This document shows, piece after piece, positions 25,593-34,843 of a DNA stretch of 64,000 bases (the first letter of the stretch is position 1; each line of letters opens with the position of its first letter). The DNA comes from Heritagella caecorum. Lineage in GTDB: Bacteria > Bacillota > Clostridia > Oscillospirales > Acutalibacteraceae. Position numbers and translations under genes: made by a program. The notes below the pieces were generated by a model. It searched no databases and was not told the DNA's origin. It saw only the letters and a program-made list of their open reading frames with translations. Location of the stretch: contig CAJFQL010000003.1 in assembly GCA_904419035.1 (NCBI GenBank), forward strand, positions 1 through 64,000, written 5' to 3'.

Positions 25593-25676
25593 GCTACGTT
25601 TGCTAGGTTTTGCTAAGCATTGCTAGCGTTCGCTACATTTGCTAGCGTTTGCTACGTTTTGCTAGCATTCGCTACC
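25593..25676. repeat. About eight degenerate decamers beginning GCTA
   Basis: GCTA recurs every 9-10 bases with fillers such as GGTTTT, AGCATT, GCGTTC, CATTT, GCGTTT, CGTTTT and GCATTC. It directly follows the hexamer tract. Confidence 0.85.
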
Positions 25677-25755
25677 GGCCAAATAGGCAGTTTTCCCGTT
25701 TCTCCTAGGGGGCGTTTTCCCCCCGCTGCCCCTGCCCGGCGCCGGAAAAAGGCCG

Positions 25756-26243
25756 GTGGGGGCAAAAATTTTCGGAAAAACCGCGTTGCACCGGCTGTTT
25801 TTTTCTGTTAGGGTAAAAAAGGGGGAAGGTCCCCTTTCCTGCCCCCGCCCGGCAAGGGGGACCCCGCACACCTCCCCTTCCATCGTACAAAGTGCCCTGG
25901 CCCCACACCTACTTGCCCGGCTCTAGGGTGGGGGACAAAAAATTTTCGGAAAAACCACGTTGCACCGGCTGTTTTTTTCTGTTAGGGTAAAAAAGGGGGA
26001 AGGTTCCCTTCCCGGCCCCCGCCCGGCAAGAGGAACCTCTCTACACCGCCCCTTCCATCGTACAAAGCGCCCTGGCCCCACACCTACTTGCCCGGCTCTA
26101 GGGTGGGGGGCAAAAATTTTCGGAAAAACCGCGTTGCACCGGCTGTTTTTTTCTGTTAGGGTAAAAAAAGGGGAAGGTCCCCTTCCCTGCCCCCGACCGG
26201 CAAGAGGAACCTCTCTACACCGCCCCTTCTATCGTACAAAGCG
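25756..26243. repeat. 174-bp tandem repeat, about 2.8 copies
   Basis: The landmark TTTTCGGAAAAACC occurs at 25769, 25943 and 26117, exactly 174 bases apart. Each copy has CACCGGCTGTTTTTTTCTG, a hairpin made from GGTCCCC or GGTTCCC and its partner, and CATCGTACAAAG. The third copy breaks off after CGTACAAAGCGC. No start codon with a ribosome site runs through it. Confidence 0.95.
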
Positions 26244-26321
26244 CTGTGGCCGGGCATCTGCCCTCCCCGTTGGACAAAAAAGAGGGGCCGCGCCCTGGCG
26301 GTCCCTCCCTTGTCATTTTGC

Positions 26322-26567
26322 TTATTCTTCCAGCATCCGATACAGGTCGCTGGCGGCTTCTTTGCGCACCGTTTCGTTCACGGCCAGCACTTCGGCTTTC
26401 AGCGTCCGGGCGCCCAGCTGGACTTCCAGCACGTCGCCCACCTTCACGTCATAGGACGCGCGGGCCGGCCGGCCGTTGACCAGCACCCGCCCGGCGTCGC
26501 AGGCTTCGTTGGCCACCGTGCGGCGTTTGATCAGCCGCGATACTTTCAGGTATTTATCCAGTCGCAT
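26322..26567 (-). CDS. rqcP: S4-domain RNA-binding protein RqcP (YabO)
   Basis: About 81 residues from the ATG at 26567 (AAGGAG upstream). Almost the whole protein is an S4 domain (RLDKYLKVSRLIKRRTVANE, then GRVLVNGRPAR). The family acts with RqcH on obstructed 50S subunits and adds Ala tails in ribosome quality control. In many Firmicutes this gene precedes yabP. Here it is the last gene of the spoVB-mazG-hup-rqcP run, and yabP lies 4.4 kb further on. Confidence 0.92.
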   Translation of the reverse strand: MRLDKYLKVSRLIKRRTVANEACDAGRVLVNGRPARASYDVKVGDVLEVQLGARTLKAEVLAVNETVRKEAASDLYRMLEE

Positions 26568-26601
26568 ACGGGGGTTCTCCTTTTTGTCCTGAAAATGAAA
26601 A

Positions 26602-26639
26602 GGGCGGCGCCTGCTCCCGAAAAGAGCCGTCCGCCGCCC
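26602..26639 (-). terminator. Terminator between hup and rqcP
   Basis: GGGCGGCG pairs with CGCCGCCC around an AGCCG-type inner stem; TTTT follows on the minus strand. Since rqcP has no clear promoter, this may be a partial terminator that lowers rqcP expression relative to hup. Confidence 0.7.
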
Positions 26640-26708
26640 CAAAAAGGACACGCCTTTTTGAAAAAAGCGTCCCTTTTCTCTCCTTATTTCACAATCGCGC
26701 AGGAATCC

Positions 26709-26984
26709 TTACTGATCCACAGCTTCTTTAAACGCCTTGCCGGCTTTGAAAGCAGGGGATTTGGAAGCCGCAATGGTGATGGGCTCATTGGTGCGGGGGT
26801 CACGGCCCTGGCGGGCGCTGCGGCTGCGCACTTCGAACGTGCCAAAGCCAACGATCTGCACTTTGCCGCCTTTGACCAGTTCTTCCGTCACGGTGTCCAG
26901 CATGGCGTTAACGGCCTGCTCGGCATCTTTTTTCGAAAGGCCGGTTTTTTCTTTCACAACATTGATCAGTTCTGTTTTGTTCAT
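26709..26984 (-). CDS. hup: HU family DNA-binding protein
   Basis: A 91-residue histone-like protein that bends and compacts DNA as a dimer. It has the HU pattern throughout: MNKTELINVV start, GFGTFEVRSRSARQGRDPRT with the DNA-intercalating beta-arm, and a C-terminal PAFKAGKAFKEAVD. It is full length with a GGAGG site. It lies between mazG and rqcP, as in other Clostridia. Confidence 0.98.
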   Translation of the reverse strand: MNKTELINVVKEKTGLSKKDAEQAVNAMLDTVTEELVKGGKVQIVGFGTFEVRSRSARQGRDPRTNEPITIAASKSPAFKAGKAFKEAVDQ

Positions 26985-27029
26985 GGGAATTGAACCTCCA
27001 TCAAAATTTTACTCCCGGTCACTCCGGGC

Positions 27030-27809
27030 TCACGCTTCGGGCTGCCACACATGCTCCCACTCCCTGGCGGGCACATCGTCCGGTGCGCACCGGCACCCGG
27101 CGGCCTTCTGCTCGGTTTTTTCAAACCGCTCGATAAACCGTTCGTTGGCCTGGTACAGGGCTTCTTCCGGCTCCTGTCCCAATGCCCGCGCCAAAGCGGC
27201 ACAGGCAAACAGCAAATCGCCCACGGCTTCCCCCTGCGTTTTCGTTCCATCCGCCTGTTTCACGCGGTGCAGGGCTTTTTCGGCCCGGGCCAAAGCCGTT
27301 TCTTTCTCTACCGTCACACCGGCCGCCTTGGCCGCTTTTTTCTGCAGCTTGTCGCTGCGCATCAAAGCGGGCAGCGAAGGCGACACGCTGCGCAGCACCT
27401 GGGTCATGGTCTCCTGGTGTTTGCTCGCCATTTTGATGGCGTCCCAGTTTTGCAGCACCTGTTCCGTAGTGTCCGCCGTCACATCGCCGAACACATGCGG
27501 GTGCCGCAGCACCAGTTTTTTGGCTACACCGTCCACCACATCAGCAAAGCTGAAATGCCCGGCTTCCTCTTCCATGCGCGCGTGCAGGACGACCTGCATG
27601 AGCACATCGCCCAGTTCCTCTTGAAGCAACGGCACGTTCCCGGTATCGATCGCCTCCACCGCTTCGTACGTCTCTTCAATGAAATTGGCACGCACCGAAC
27701 GGTGGGTCTGCGCCCGATCCCACGGACAGCCGTCAGGGGAGCGGAGGATCGCCATAATGGTCAATAAATCGTCCACGGTGTAGCGGTCTTTTTTCGAAAA
27801 TGGTACCAC
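27030..27809 (-). CDS. mazG: Nucleoside triphosphate pyrophosphohydrolase MazG
   Basis: About 259 residues from the GTG at 27809, which has AAAGGAG eight bases upstream; earlier in-frame ATGs lack such a site. It hydrolyses NTPs to NMP and PPi and helps clear aberrant nucleotides. The N-terminal MazG domain shows CPWDRAQTHRS, the EExxE metal site (FIEETYEAVEAI) and EELGDVLMQVVLHA. The second, C-terminal MazG-like half has GEAVGDLLFACAALAR. It lacks the N-terminal tetrapyrrole-methylase domain seen in Bacillus YabN. Confidence 0.94.
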   Translation of the reverse strand: MVPFSKKDRYTVDDLLTIMAILRSPDGCPWDRAQTHRSVRANFIEETYEAVEAIDTGNVPLLQEELGDVLMQVVLHARMEEEAGHFSFADVVDGVAKKLVLRHPHVFGDVTADTTEQVLQNWDAIKMASKHQETMTQVLRSVSPSLPALMRSDKLQKKAAKAAGVTVEKETALARAEKALHRVKQADGTKTQGEAVGDLLFACAALARALGQEPEEALYQANERFIERFEKTEQKAAGCRCAPDDVPAREWEHVWQPEA

Positions 27810-27850
27810 ACGTCCCTCTCCTTTCCGGCCAACGCGAAATCTATACCATT

Positions 27851-29623
27851 TTATCCTATCCAACCGTGTTTTTCAAGTATTTTCTCGATTTTTTGTCCTT
27901 TGGGCAGCATGCGCACGTCGCTGCGCTGGATTACCCGCAAACAAAGCAGCGCGATCACATATACAACGCACGCTACCATGATGGCCGCCAGGGTGGCCAC
28001 TTTGCCCGGCAGAATCAGGCTTATCAGGTTATAGGCGAGGAACGCCGCCAGGGCGCACAGCCCGCCGGCGATCAGCGGTTTTAAAAAGACCGAGATAAGG
28101 TTTGGCACAATGCCCGTCACCCGGCACAGGAAAACAACCGACATCACGGTGATAAACGCATAGCACACCACCGTGCCGGTCCCGGCGCCGAGGATGTTGA
28201 TTTCCGGAATGCCGCACAGGGTGTAGTTGAGCGCGACTTTAATCAGCAAGCCGATCATCAGCAGTTTGACCGGCAGATCCACCCGGCCGACGGCCTGCAG
28301 CATGCTCTGCAGCGGCGTGCTCAGCGACGCGAAAATGGCGCCGATGCCCATGATAATCAGGGCCCGTGCGATGATCTGGGACGCGCCGTGGCTGCCGTAA
28401 ATCAGGTTGACGATGGGCTGGGCCAGCACGCTCATGCCAAGCCCTGCGGGGATGGCCACCAGGGCGGTGACCCGCATGACGGTTTCAATGCTCTTCTTAA
28501 TTTCCCGCCGGTCGCCCCGGGTCCAGGCGCTGGTCACATTGGGCAGCGCGCTGATGCCAAAGGCCTGGGTAATGGACGGCACCAGCATGTAAAGGGTCAT
28601 GGCGTTGGCGTAGCAGCCATAGAGGAAATTCGGGATGGAATCGGGGTTTTTCAGGTTGTAATCGGGGATCAGCCCGTTATACATGGAGAGCAGCACATCT
28701 TTGGAATTAGCCATAATGTCGCCGATACGCGTCTGCAAAAACGTGGTGTCCACCAGATTGGCCACATTGACAAGCAGCGACCCAATGCCGATGGGGATGG
28801 CGATTTTGATCAACCGCACCACCGTATAGTGCATGGTGTGGGAGGGGTGGGAGGTGCGCAGCTGCTCTTTGGTGATGCCGTCGCCCCGGCGGCGGTGCCG
28901 GATAAACAGCACGATAAAGCCTAGCAGCGACCCCATGGTCACGCCCAAAATGGCCCCCGCCGCCGCATACGGCAGCGTGGCCGCCCGGGCAAACGCTTCG
29001 GATTCCACTTTTTGGCCGAACACGGTGCCGGACGCGGCGTATTCGTTCATGCCGTAGGTGATCACGCCCCACGCGCAGGAAAGGCCGATCACCAGTTTGC
29101 CCAGCGCTTCGGTCACTTCCGACAGGGCGGTGGGGTACATGTTGCGCATGCCCTCATAGTACCCGCGGTAAATGGAGGAAAGGCAGCTGAACAAAATGGC
29201 CGGGGCCAGCACGATCATGGACGGCAGCGCGTTTTCGTTGCCCACAATGTTCACATAGGAGCGCGCCCCCAGTTCCATAATCAGGAACCCCACGGTGCCG
29301 GTGGTCAGGAAAATCGGGATGGAAGCCCGGTGGATCATGCGGATGTCGCGGTAATTGCCCCGCGCATAGTTTTCCGAAACCAGCCGGGCAATGGCAATGG
29401 GGAACCCGGCGGTCGCCAGGCTGAAAATGGGGCTATAAAAGTTATAGGCCGTGCTGAAATAGCCCATGCCGTCTTCACTGATGATCCAGTTCAGCGGGAT
29501 TTTAAAAAGGGCGCCGATCACCTTCACCAGAAGGATGGCGGCCGTCAGGATTAACGCCCCGTGCAGAAAACTTTGCCGGGTGCTTCCCTTCTTTTTTTGA
29601 CCGGCTGCTCGCTGATTATGCAT
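27851..29623 (-). CDS. spoVB: SpoVB/MurJ-like polysaccharide (lipid II) flippase
   Basis: A 590-residue MOP/MVF-superfamily protein with about 14 transmembrane helices. The N-terminal basic stretch (QKKKGSTRQSFLHGA) and the helix-1 pattern LILTAAILLVKVIGALFKIP are typical of SpoVB/YabM. Family members move lipid-linked peptidoglycan precursors across the membrane during spore cortex synthesis. It sits 41 bases before mazG in the order spoVB-mazG-hup-rqcP. GGGAG precedes the ATG. Confidence 0.92.
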   Translation of the reverse strand: MHNQRAAGQKKKGSTRQSFLHGALILTAAILLVKVIGALFKIPLNWIISEDGMGYFSTAYNFYSPIFSLATAGFPIAIARLVSENYARGNYRDIRMIHRASIPIFLTTGTVGFLIMELGARSYVNIVGNENALPSMIVLAPAILFSCLSSIYRGYYEGMRNMYPTALSEVTEALGKLVIGLSCAWGVITYGMNEYAASGTVFGQKVESEAFARAATLPYAAAGAILGVTMGSLLGFIVLFIRHRRRGDGITKEQLRTSHPSHTMHYTVVRLIKIAIPIGIGSLLVNVANLVDTTFLQTRIGDIMANSKDVLLSMYNGLIPDYNLKNPDSIPNFLYGCYANAMTLYMLVPSITQAFGISALPNVTSAWTRGDRREIKKSIETVMRVTALVAIPAGLGMSVLAQPIVNLIYGSHGASQIIARALIIMGIGAIFASLSTPLQSMLQAVGRVDLPVKLLMIGLLIKVALNYTLCGIPEINILGAGTGTVVCYAFITVMSVVFLCRVTGIVPNLISVFLKPLIAGGLCALAAFLAYNLISLILPGKVATLAAIMVACVVYVIALLCLRVIQRSDVRMLPKGQKIEKILEKHGWIG

Positions 29624-29744
29624 ATCGTCACACTCCCGTTCGTGTTATGAAGATCGCCGCACACCGTATCCGGGGCCCGCCGTGGTATCATCTATAGCGG
29701 GAAAAGCCGAAGGGTATGCGCCTTACACGCCGCACAAAAGAAAA

Positions 29745-29769
29745 AGGGGCCTTCTCAAAAAGGGCCCCT
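29745..29769 (-). terminator. Terminator of the zinc-ribbon protein gene
   Basis: AGGGGCC and GGCCCCT are followed on the minus strand by TTTTTC, 27 bases after the stop codon. Confidence 0.85.
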
Positions 29770-29796
29770 CTTTCAATTTTTGCCCTAACGGGCCGT

Positions 29797-30318
29797 TCAT
29801 TCTTTGCCGGTACCGTCGTCTTCCGGTTCCACCGGGCGGGGGGCTTCCGCAGCGGGAGCGGCCGCTTCTTCGTCCTCGTCACCGGCGTCATCCGCCACCG
29901 GCGCCGCCGTGTCGGGTTCTTCCGTGTCACCGGGTTCCGCTTCGGCTTTTTCTTCCTCTTCCTGTTCCGGCAGGCGGGTGCCGCACTTGTTGCAGAACGT
30001 GGCCCCCAGCACATTTTCATGGCCGCAGCACGGGCACACCGTGCGCCCACGCAGCCGGTTGAGCTCTTCGCTCAGCGCGCTGAGTTCTTCATACAGTTCG
30101 TCGATGGCCAGCACGCTGTCGTTCACATCATAGGAATTCCCGCTTTTGCTGGCGTCATACACCAACCGGCCCAGCGCTTCAAAATTGCGGCTGATTTCTT
30201 TATTCAGCTCCGCCATGGTCAGGCGCAGCCGGGACAATTCTTTTACCAGTACAGCCTTTTTGCCCACTACATCCGCGGCGCTCTTTGCCGTTGCCAGGAT
30301 ATCGTCGAAAATCGTCAT
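29797..30318 (-). CDS. Zinc-ribbon protein with helical N-terminus and acidic tail
   Basis: About 173 residues from the ATG at 30318 (AAAGGAG upstream). Residues 1-90 are helical, with heptad-like Leu spacing (LVKELSRLRLTMAELNKEI and LYEELSALSEELNRL). A zinc ribbon follows, CPCCGHE then FCNKCGTRL, with two CxxC knuckles. The final ~60 residues are almost all Glu, Asp, Ala and Pro. There is no membrane segment. Similar small proteins are common in Clostridia but have no assigned function. It is monocistronic. Confidence 0.8.
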   Translation of the reverse strand: MTIFDDILATAKSAADVVGKKAVLVKELSRLRLTMAELNKEISRNFEALGRLVYDASKSGNSYDVNDSVLAIDELYEELSALSEELNRLRGRTVCPCCGHENVLGATFCNKCGTRLPEQEEEEKAEAEPGDTEEPDTAAPVADDAGDEDEEAAAPAAEAPRPVEPEDDGTGKE

Positions 30319-30453
30319 ATCTACACACTCCTTTTGTATCAAATGGCCCATCCCGGGCCACCCCAACATGGAATTATTGGAAATATTATAGAACACTCAC
30401 GGTAAAAAAGCAAGGCGCCAAGGGAACGGGAACATGAAGAATCTATAAATAAT

Positions 30454-31965
30454 TTATAAATTCTTTTGTCCGGCCCGGTGCAAAAACGTTCCGTACCCCT
30501 TTATGATCTGTTTTTTGCGCTGCAAAATCTCGTCAAAGCGGCTGACATACTCATAGGAATACTTAAAATTAAACACCCGTTTAATATCGGTGGAAAACGG
30601 GTCGCACAGTTTGGTGACGCCCCCGGCCCCACAGCTCAGCACCGTGTGGATTTCGTCCATGGTGATAATGTTATAAAAGCATTCCTTCCCCTTCCGGCTC
30701 CAGCCGGTATTTTCCAAATTCCCGGCCATGCGGCTTTGGCGGTACAGGTAATAGGGCACGTACCCCTGCCGGGTGAGCGCCCGCCCGGCGTCTTCCACCA
30801 TCTGCCGGGCGGTTTCGCCCCGGCGGTGGTTTTCCCGCACTTCTTCGTCCCGCATCATCCGGGCCGCGTGTTTTAACGCGAGGGTGTGCACCGTCACGCT
30901 TTCGGGGGACAGCTCTTCGATGGCCTTCAGCGTCTGGCGGAATTTTTCCGGCGTATCCAGGGGCAGCCCGGCAATTAGATCCATATTGATATTGTCAAAG
31001 CCCATGTCCCGCGCCAGGGAAAACGCCCGTAAGGTGTCTGCCACCGTGTGGCGGCGGCCGATGGCCCGCAGCACGTCATCGTGCATGCTCTGGGGGTTAA
31101 TGCTAATCCGGGTAACGCCGCCATTTAGCAGCGCCTGCAATTTTTCTTTTGTCACCGTATCGGGGCGGCCCGCTTCCACCGTAAATTCCACACAGTGGGA
31201 TAAATCGAACCGTTCCCGCACTTTTTCGATCACCGCCGTCAGCTGCGAAGCCGAAAACGTGGTCGGGGTGCCGCCGCCCATATACACGGACTGGATTTGC
31301 AGCCCCACCTGCCGGGCGATGGCGGCGGTTTCCTCGATTTCCCGCAATAGGAGCGTCACATACGGTTCCACGAGCTTTTTCGCGCCCTCCACCGCCTGGG
31401 AGATAAACGAACAGTAGGAACACCGGCTGGGGCAAAACGGCACCGATAGATAAAGGCTGCAGCTATTGGGTTGATTGAGGGCCACATACGGCTCCTGGAC
31501 CTGCAGCACCCGGCGCATGAGCTGGATTTTCTCGTCACTAACGAGCCATTTGTCCCGGAAAAATTCTTCCGCCGCTAAAAGCCCCACTTCTTCGCTTTTT
31601 TGCCGCAATAGCTTTACCGGGTGCACCCCGGTGATAATCCCCCAGGCTGGGGTCTGGCCCGTCAGGGCCTGCAAAACGGTAAAGAGCAGCACCCCCAGCC
31701 GCCTTTCCTGTTCGGCCGGCGGGTCCATCATGGGGCCCTCGTCCTGCCGCTCACAGGGCGCTTGCCCCAATAGGGTAACTTTCACGGTATACCGGAGGGT
31801 ACCGTCATCCTTTGGCGCGATGGTCAGCCACGCGCCGTCGTCCTGCCCCGGGTCTTCGTGCCCCGTGGCGTTTTCGATCATCTCGATGCGGTCGCAGGGG
31901 TAAAACAGGCGCACAAGGTTTTCCATCTCATATAAAAAATCATGCCCCACTAGGTAGACTTTCAT
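30454..31965 (-). CDS. hemZ: Radical SAM coproporphyrinogen dehydrogenase HemZ
   Basis: A 503-residue HemN-related enzyme. The radical SAM cluster motif is CPSRCSYC (CxxxCxxC), followed by MGGGTPTTFSASQL and the SAM-contact segment MDLIAGLPLDT. An N-terminal region of about 150 residues precedes the barrel, as in HemZ proteins. Predicted to decarboxylate coproporphyrinogen III without oxygen, although many HemZ homologues are unproven. It overlaps the MBL gene by ATGA and is last in the recJ-rel-MBL-hemZ run. Confidence 0.93.
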   Translation of the reverse strand: MKVYLVGHDFLYEMENLVRLFYPCDRIEMIENATGHEDPGQDDGAWLTIAPKDDGTLRYTVKVTLLGQAPCERQDEGPMMDPPAEQERRLGVLLFTVLQALTGQTPAWGIITGVHPVKLLRQKSEEVGLLAAEEFFRDKWLVSDEKIQLMRRVLQVQEPYVALNQPNSCSLYLSVPFCPSRCSYCSFISQAVEGAKKLVEPYVTLLLREIEETAAIARQVGLQIQSVYMGGGTPTTFSASQLTAVIEKVRERFDLSHCVEFTVEAGRPDTVTKEKLQALLNGGVTRISINPQSMHDDVLRAIGRRHTVADTLRAFSLARDMGFDNINMDLIAGLPLDTPEKFRQTLKAIEELSPESVTVHTLALKHAARMMRDEEVRENHRRGETARQMVEDAGRALTRQGYVPYYLYRQSRMAGNLENTGWSRKGKECFYNIITMDEIHTVLSCGAGGVTKLCDPFSTDIKRVFNFKYSYEYVSRFDEILQRKKQIIKGYGTFLHRAGQKNL

Positions 31966-32585
31966 ACAAGCCCCCCGTTCATATACGGATTGCGGCGCTT
32001 TTCTTCCCCGATGGTACTTTTTGGCCCGTGGCCCGGGTATACCATCGTTTGATCGGGCCAGGCTGTTAGTTTTTGCAAGGAGCGGCGCATGGCCCCGGCG
32101 TCGCCGGTGGGGAAATCCACCCGCCCGCAGGAGCCGGCAAACAGCGTGTCGCCGGTAAACAGCACGCCTTCTTCCTCACACCCATAGCAGGCGCTGCCCG
32201 CCGTGTGGCCGGGGGTGGCGGTCACCGTAAAGGTTACTTGGCCGATTGCCACCGTGTCCCCGTCGTTTAATAGATGCAGCGTTTCGGGGGGCTCCACGGG
32301 GCCAAAAAATTTCGACAAATTTTTCGTCGGGTTTTGCAAAAGGTCTTTTTCCAGCGCCAGCAGGTACACCGGCGCGCCGGTGAATTCTTGCAATTCTTTG
32401 GCGCCGCCCATGTGGTCAAAATGGCCGTGGGTAAGCAAAATGGCCACCACATTGTCCCCCGCCGCCTGCCGCAGCCCCGGAGTGAGCACCCCGGGGTCGA
32501 CAACGGCCCGTTTGCCCGTTTGTTCGTCGGTAATCACATAACTGTTTTCCTGCAAATCCCCGCAGGGAAACACCTGGATGTTCAT
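31962..32585 (-). CDS. MBL-fold metallohydrolase (YqgX/glyoxalase II-like)
   Basis: A 207-residue metallo-beta-lactamase-fold enzyme. The metal motif THGHFDHMGG is present, as are the later TPGHTAGS (His) and FTGDTLF (Asp) ligands and the C-terminal YPGHGPKS His. It resembles small hydroxyacylglutathione-hydrolase-like proteins of Firmicutes, whose thioester substrate is not certain. An AAAGGAG site precedes the ATG. It lies 13 bases downstream of rel. Confidence 0.9.
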   Translation of the reverse strand: MNIQVFPCGDLQENSYVITDEQTGKRAVVDPGVLTPGLRQAAGDNVVAILLTHGHFDHMGGAKELQEFTGAPVYLLALEKDLLQNPTKNLSKFFGPVEPPETLHLLNDGDTVAIGQVTFTVTATPGHTAGSACYGCEEEGVLFTGDTLFAGSCGRVDFPTGDAGAMRRSLQKLTAWPDQTMVYPGHGPKSTIGEEKRRNPYMNGGLV

Positions 32586-32598
32586 ACAATGGCTCCTT

Positions 32599-34821
32599 TC
32601 AGCTGCGGCGCACGGAATGCACGCTCTTTACATTTTTCAGCCGGCTGATCACCTGTTCCAAATGGTCGCGGCCGTTGACGGTAATGGTGGCGTTGATCAC
32701 CGCCACCCCGTCGCCCAGTTCCCGGGAATTGAGGGAATGGATAAACAGGTGCATGGCGAACAGCTGCTGGGTCACATCGGCCAGCAGGCCCGACCGGTCG
32801 CTGGCGCGGATTTCCAAGGTGGACTTGAAGTCCTCCTTCACATCGCTTTCCCACCGGGCGTGTACCCAGCGTTCCGGTTCCTGGCACTGGGTCAGGTCGG
32901 CGGGCACATTGGTGCAATTGCGCTTGTGGATCGACACCCCGTACCCTCTGGTAATAAAGCCGATGATGTCGTCCCCGGGCAGCGGGTTGCAGCACCGGGA
33001 GAATTTGACAAGGCAGTTGTCCATGCCCTCGATCAGCACGCCGCTGGCGGCCTTCTTCGGGCGGGGCGGGGTAGCCGAAACTTTTTCGGGGCTGTCCGCT
33101 TGGGCGGCGGTTTCGGCGGGGGCGGCGGCTTTGCGCTGGCGCAGCCATTCTTCCCGCACCCGGGGCATCACCTTCCACAGCTGGATGCCGCCGTAGCCGA
33201 TGGCGGCGAACATGTCGTCGGCGGTGGTGCAGCTCTTGTGGCGGCCCACCATCTCCAGCATCATTTTGACAAGGTCGTCGGTCATGTCCATGCCGTTGCG
33301 TTTGAGTTCCCGTTCCAGCTGGGCGCGGCCTTCCTGGATATTTTCTTCCCGCTTTTCCTTTTTGAACCACTGGCGGATCTTGTTGCGGGCTTCGCTGGTT
33401 TTGACAATATTCAGCCAGTCGCGGCTGGGGCCGCGGGATTCATCTTTGCTGGTTAAAATTTCGATGATTTCCCCGGTGTGCACTTTGGTGTCCAGCGGCA
33501 CGATGCGCTTGTCGACTTTGGCGCCGACCATGCGGTTGCCCACCGCCGAATGGATGGCATACGCAAAATCGATCACCGTGGAGCCCGCGGGCAGGCTGAT
33601 GACCTTGCCCTTGGGGGTGAATACGAACACTTCTTCCGGCACCAAATCGCTTTTGATGGTGCGGATAATATCGGTGGCGTCGCCGGTTTCCTTTTGCTCT
33701 TCCAGCATCTGGCGTACCCACGCCAGCCGCTCGTCCATGGAATCCCCGCGCCCGGACCCCAGCCCCAGTTTATATTTCCAGTGGGCCGCGATGCCGTATT
33801 CCGCGGTATAGTGCATTTCCCAGGTGCGGATCTGCACTTCAAACGGGATCCCTTCCCGGCCGATCACCGTGGTGTGCAGGGACTGGTAGCGGTTGGGTTT
33901 CGGGGTGCCGATATAATCCTTAAACCGGTTGGGGATGGGCTGGAACATGTCGTGGATGACCCCCAGCACGTTGTAACAGTCCGCCACGCTGTCCACGATC
34001 ACCCGCACGGCGTACACGTCGTAGATTTCTTCCAGCGTTTTGCCCTGCAGGAACATCTTGCGGAAAATCCCGTTGATGGATTTCACCCGCCCGGTCAGGT
34101 ACACGTTGGGGATCATGGGCTTTAGCCTCTCCCGGATTTTTTCAATGGTCTGCTGGATAAACGCTTCCCGGTCGCGGCTCTGCATTTCCAGCGCCGATTC
34201 GATTTCGTGGTACGCCACCGGGTCCAGGTACTGGATACTGCGGTCTTCAATCTCTTCCTTCACGGCCCGGATGCCCAACCGGTGGGCGATGGGGGCGTAC
34301 ACTTCCATGCTCTCCAGCGCCACGTCCCGCTGTTTCTGGGGGGGCTTGAACTGCAAGGTGCGCATGTTGTGCAGCCGGTCGGCCAGCTTGATGATGATGA
34401 CCCGGATGTCTTCGCTCATACTGATGAGCATTTTGCGGATATTTTCCGCCTGCTGCTCTTCGCGGGAGGAATACGGGATCTTGCCCAGCTTCGTCACGCC
34501 GTCGATGAGTTTCGCGACCGTCTGGCCGAATTCTTTGGTGATCTGGGGCAGGGTCCAATCGGTGTCTTCCACCACGTCGTGGAGCAGCCCGGCCGCAATA
34601 CATTCCGAATCCATCCCCAGTTCCACCAAAATACACGCCACCGCCAGCGGATGCACAATGTACGGGTCGCCGGAATTGCGCACCTGGCCCCGGTGGGCTT
34701 CTTCCGCTACGCGGTAGGCCCGGTCGACCAGGTCAAAATCGAACTCATGGCCGCTTTTTTTCATCAGTTCGCGCAGGTCTTCGTACGTTTTTACTTCGTT
34801 TTTGATTTCATAAACCGGCAT
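32599..34821 (-). CDS. rel: Bifunctional (p)ppGpp synthetase/hydrolase
   Basis: A 740-residue long RSH protein. The N-terminal HD hydrolase is intact (YIVHPLAVACIL, then LLHDVVEDT). The synthetase follows, with RVIVDSVADCYNVLG and YQSLHTTVIG. Next come a TGS domain (VFTPKGKVISLPAGSTVIDFAYAIHSAVGNR), a zinc-finger/RIS region with CCNPLPGDDI, and a C-terminal ACT domain. Both catalytic halves look functional, so it should both make and degrade the stringent-response alarmone. It lies 22 bases after recJ. Confidence 0.97.
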   Translation of the reverse strand: MPVYEIKNEVKTYEDLRELMKKSGHEFDFDLVDRAYRVAEEAHRGQVRNSGDPYIVHPLAVACILVELGMDSECIAAGLLHDVVEDTDWTLPQITKEFGQTVAKLIDGVTKLGKIPYSSREEQQAENIRKMLISMSEDIRVIIIKLADRLHNMRTLQFKPPQKQRDVALESMEVYAPIAHRLGIRAVKEEIEDRSIQYLDPVAYHEIESALEMQSRDREAFIQQTIEKIRERLKPMIPNVYLTGRVKSINGIFRKMFLQGKTLEEIYDVYAVRVIVDSVADCYNVLGVIHDMFQPIPNRFKDYIGTPKPNRYQSLHTTVIGREGIPFEVQIRTWEMHYTAEYGIAAHWKYKLGLGSGRGDSMDERLAWVRQMLEEQKETGDATDIIRTIKSDLVPEEVFVFTPKGKVISLPAGSTVIDFAYAIHSAVGNRMVGAKVDKRIVPLDTKVHTGEIIEILTSKDESRGPSRDWLNIVKTSEARNKIRQWFKKEKREENIQEGRAQLERELKRNGMDMTDDLVKMMLEMVGRHKSCTTADDMFAAIGYGGIQLWKVMPRVREEWLRQRKAAAPAETAAQADSPEKVSATPPRPKKAASGVLIEGMDNCLVKFSRCCNPLPGDDIIGFITRGYGVSIHKRNCTNVPADLTQCQEPERWVHARWESDVKEDFKSTLEIRASDRSGLLADVTQQLFAMHLFIHSLNSRELGDGVAVINATITVNGRDHLEQVISRLKNVKSVHSVRRS

Positions 34822-34843
34822 GTTTCTTCCCCCCTCTTTTCTT

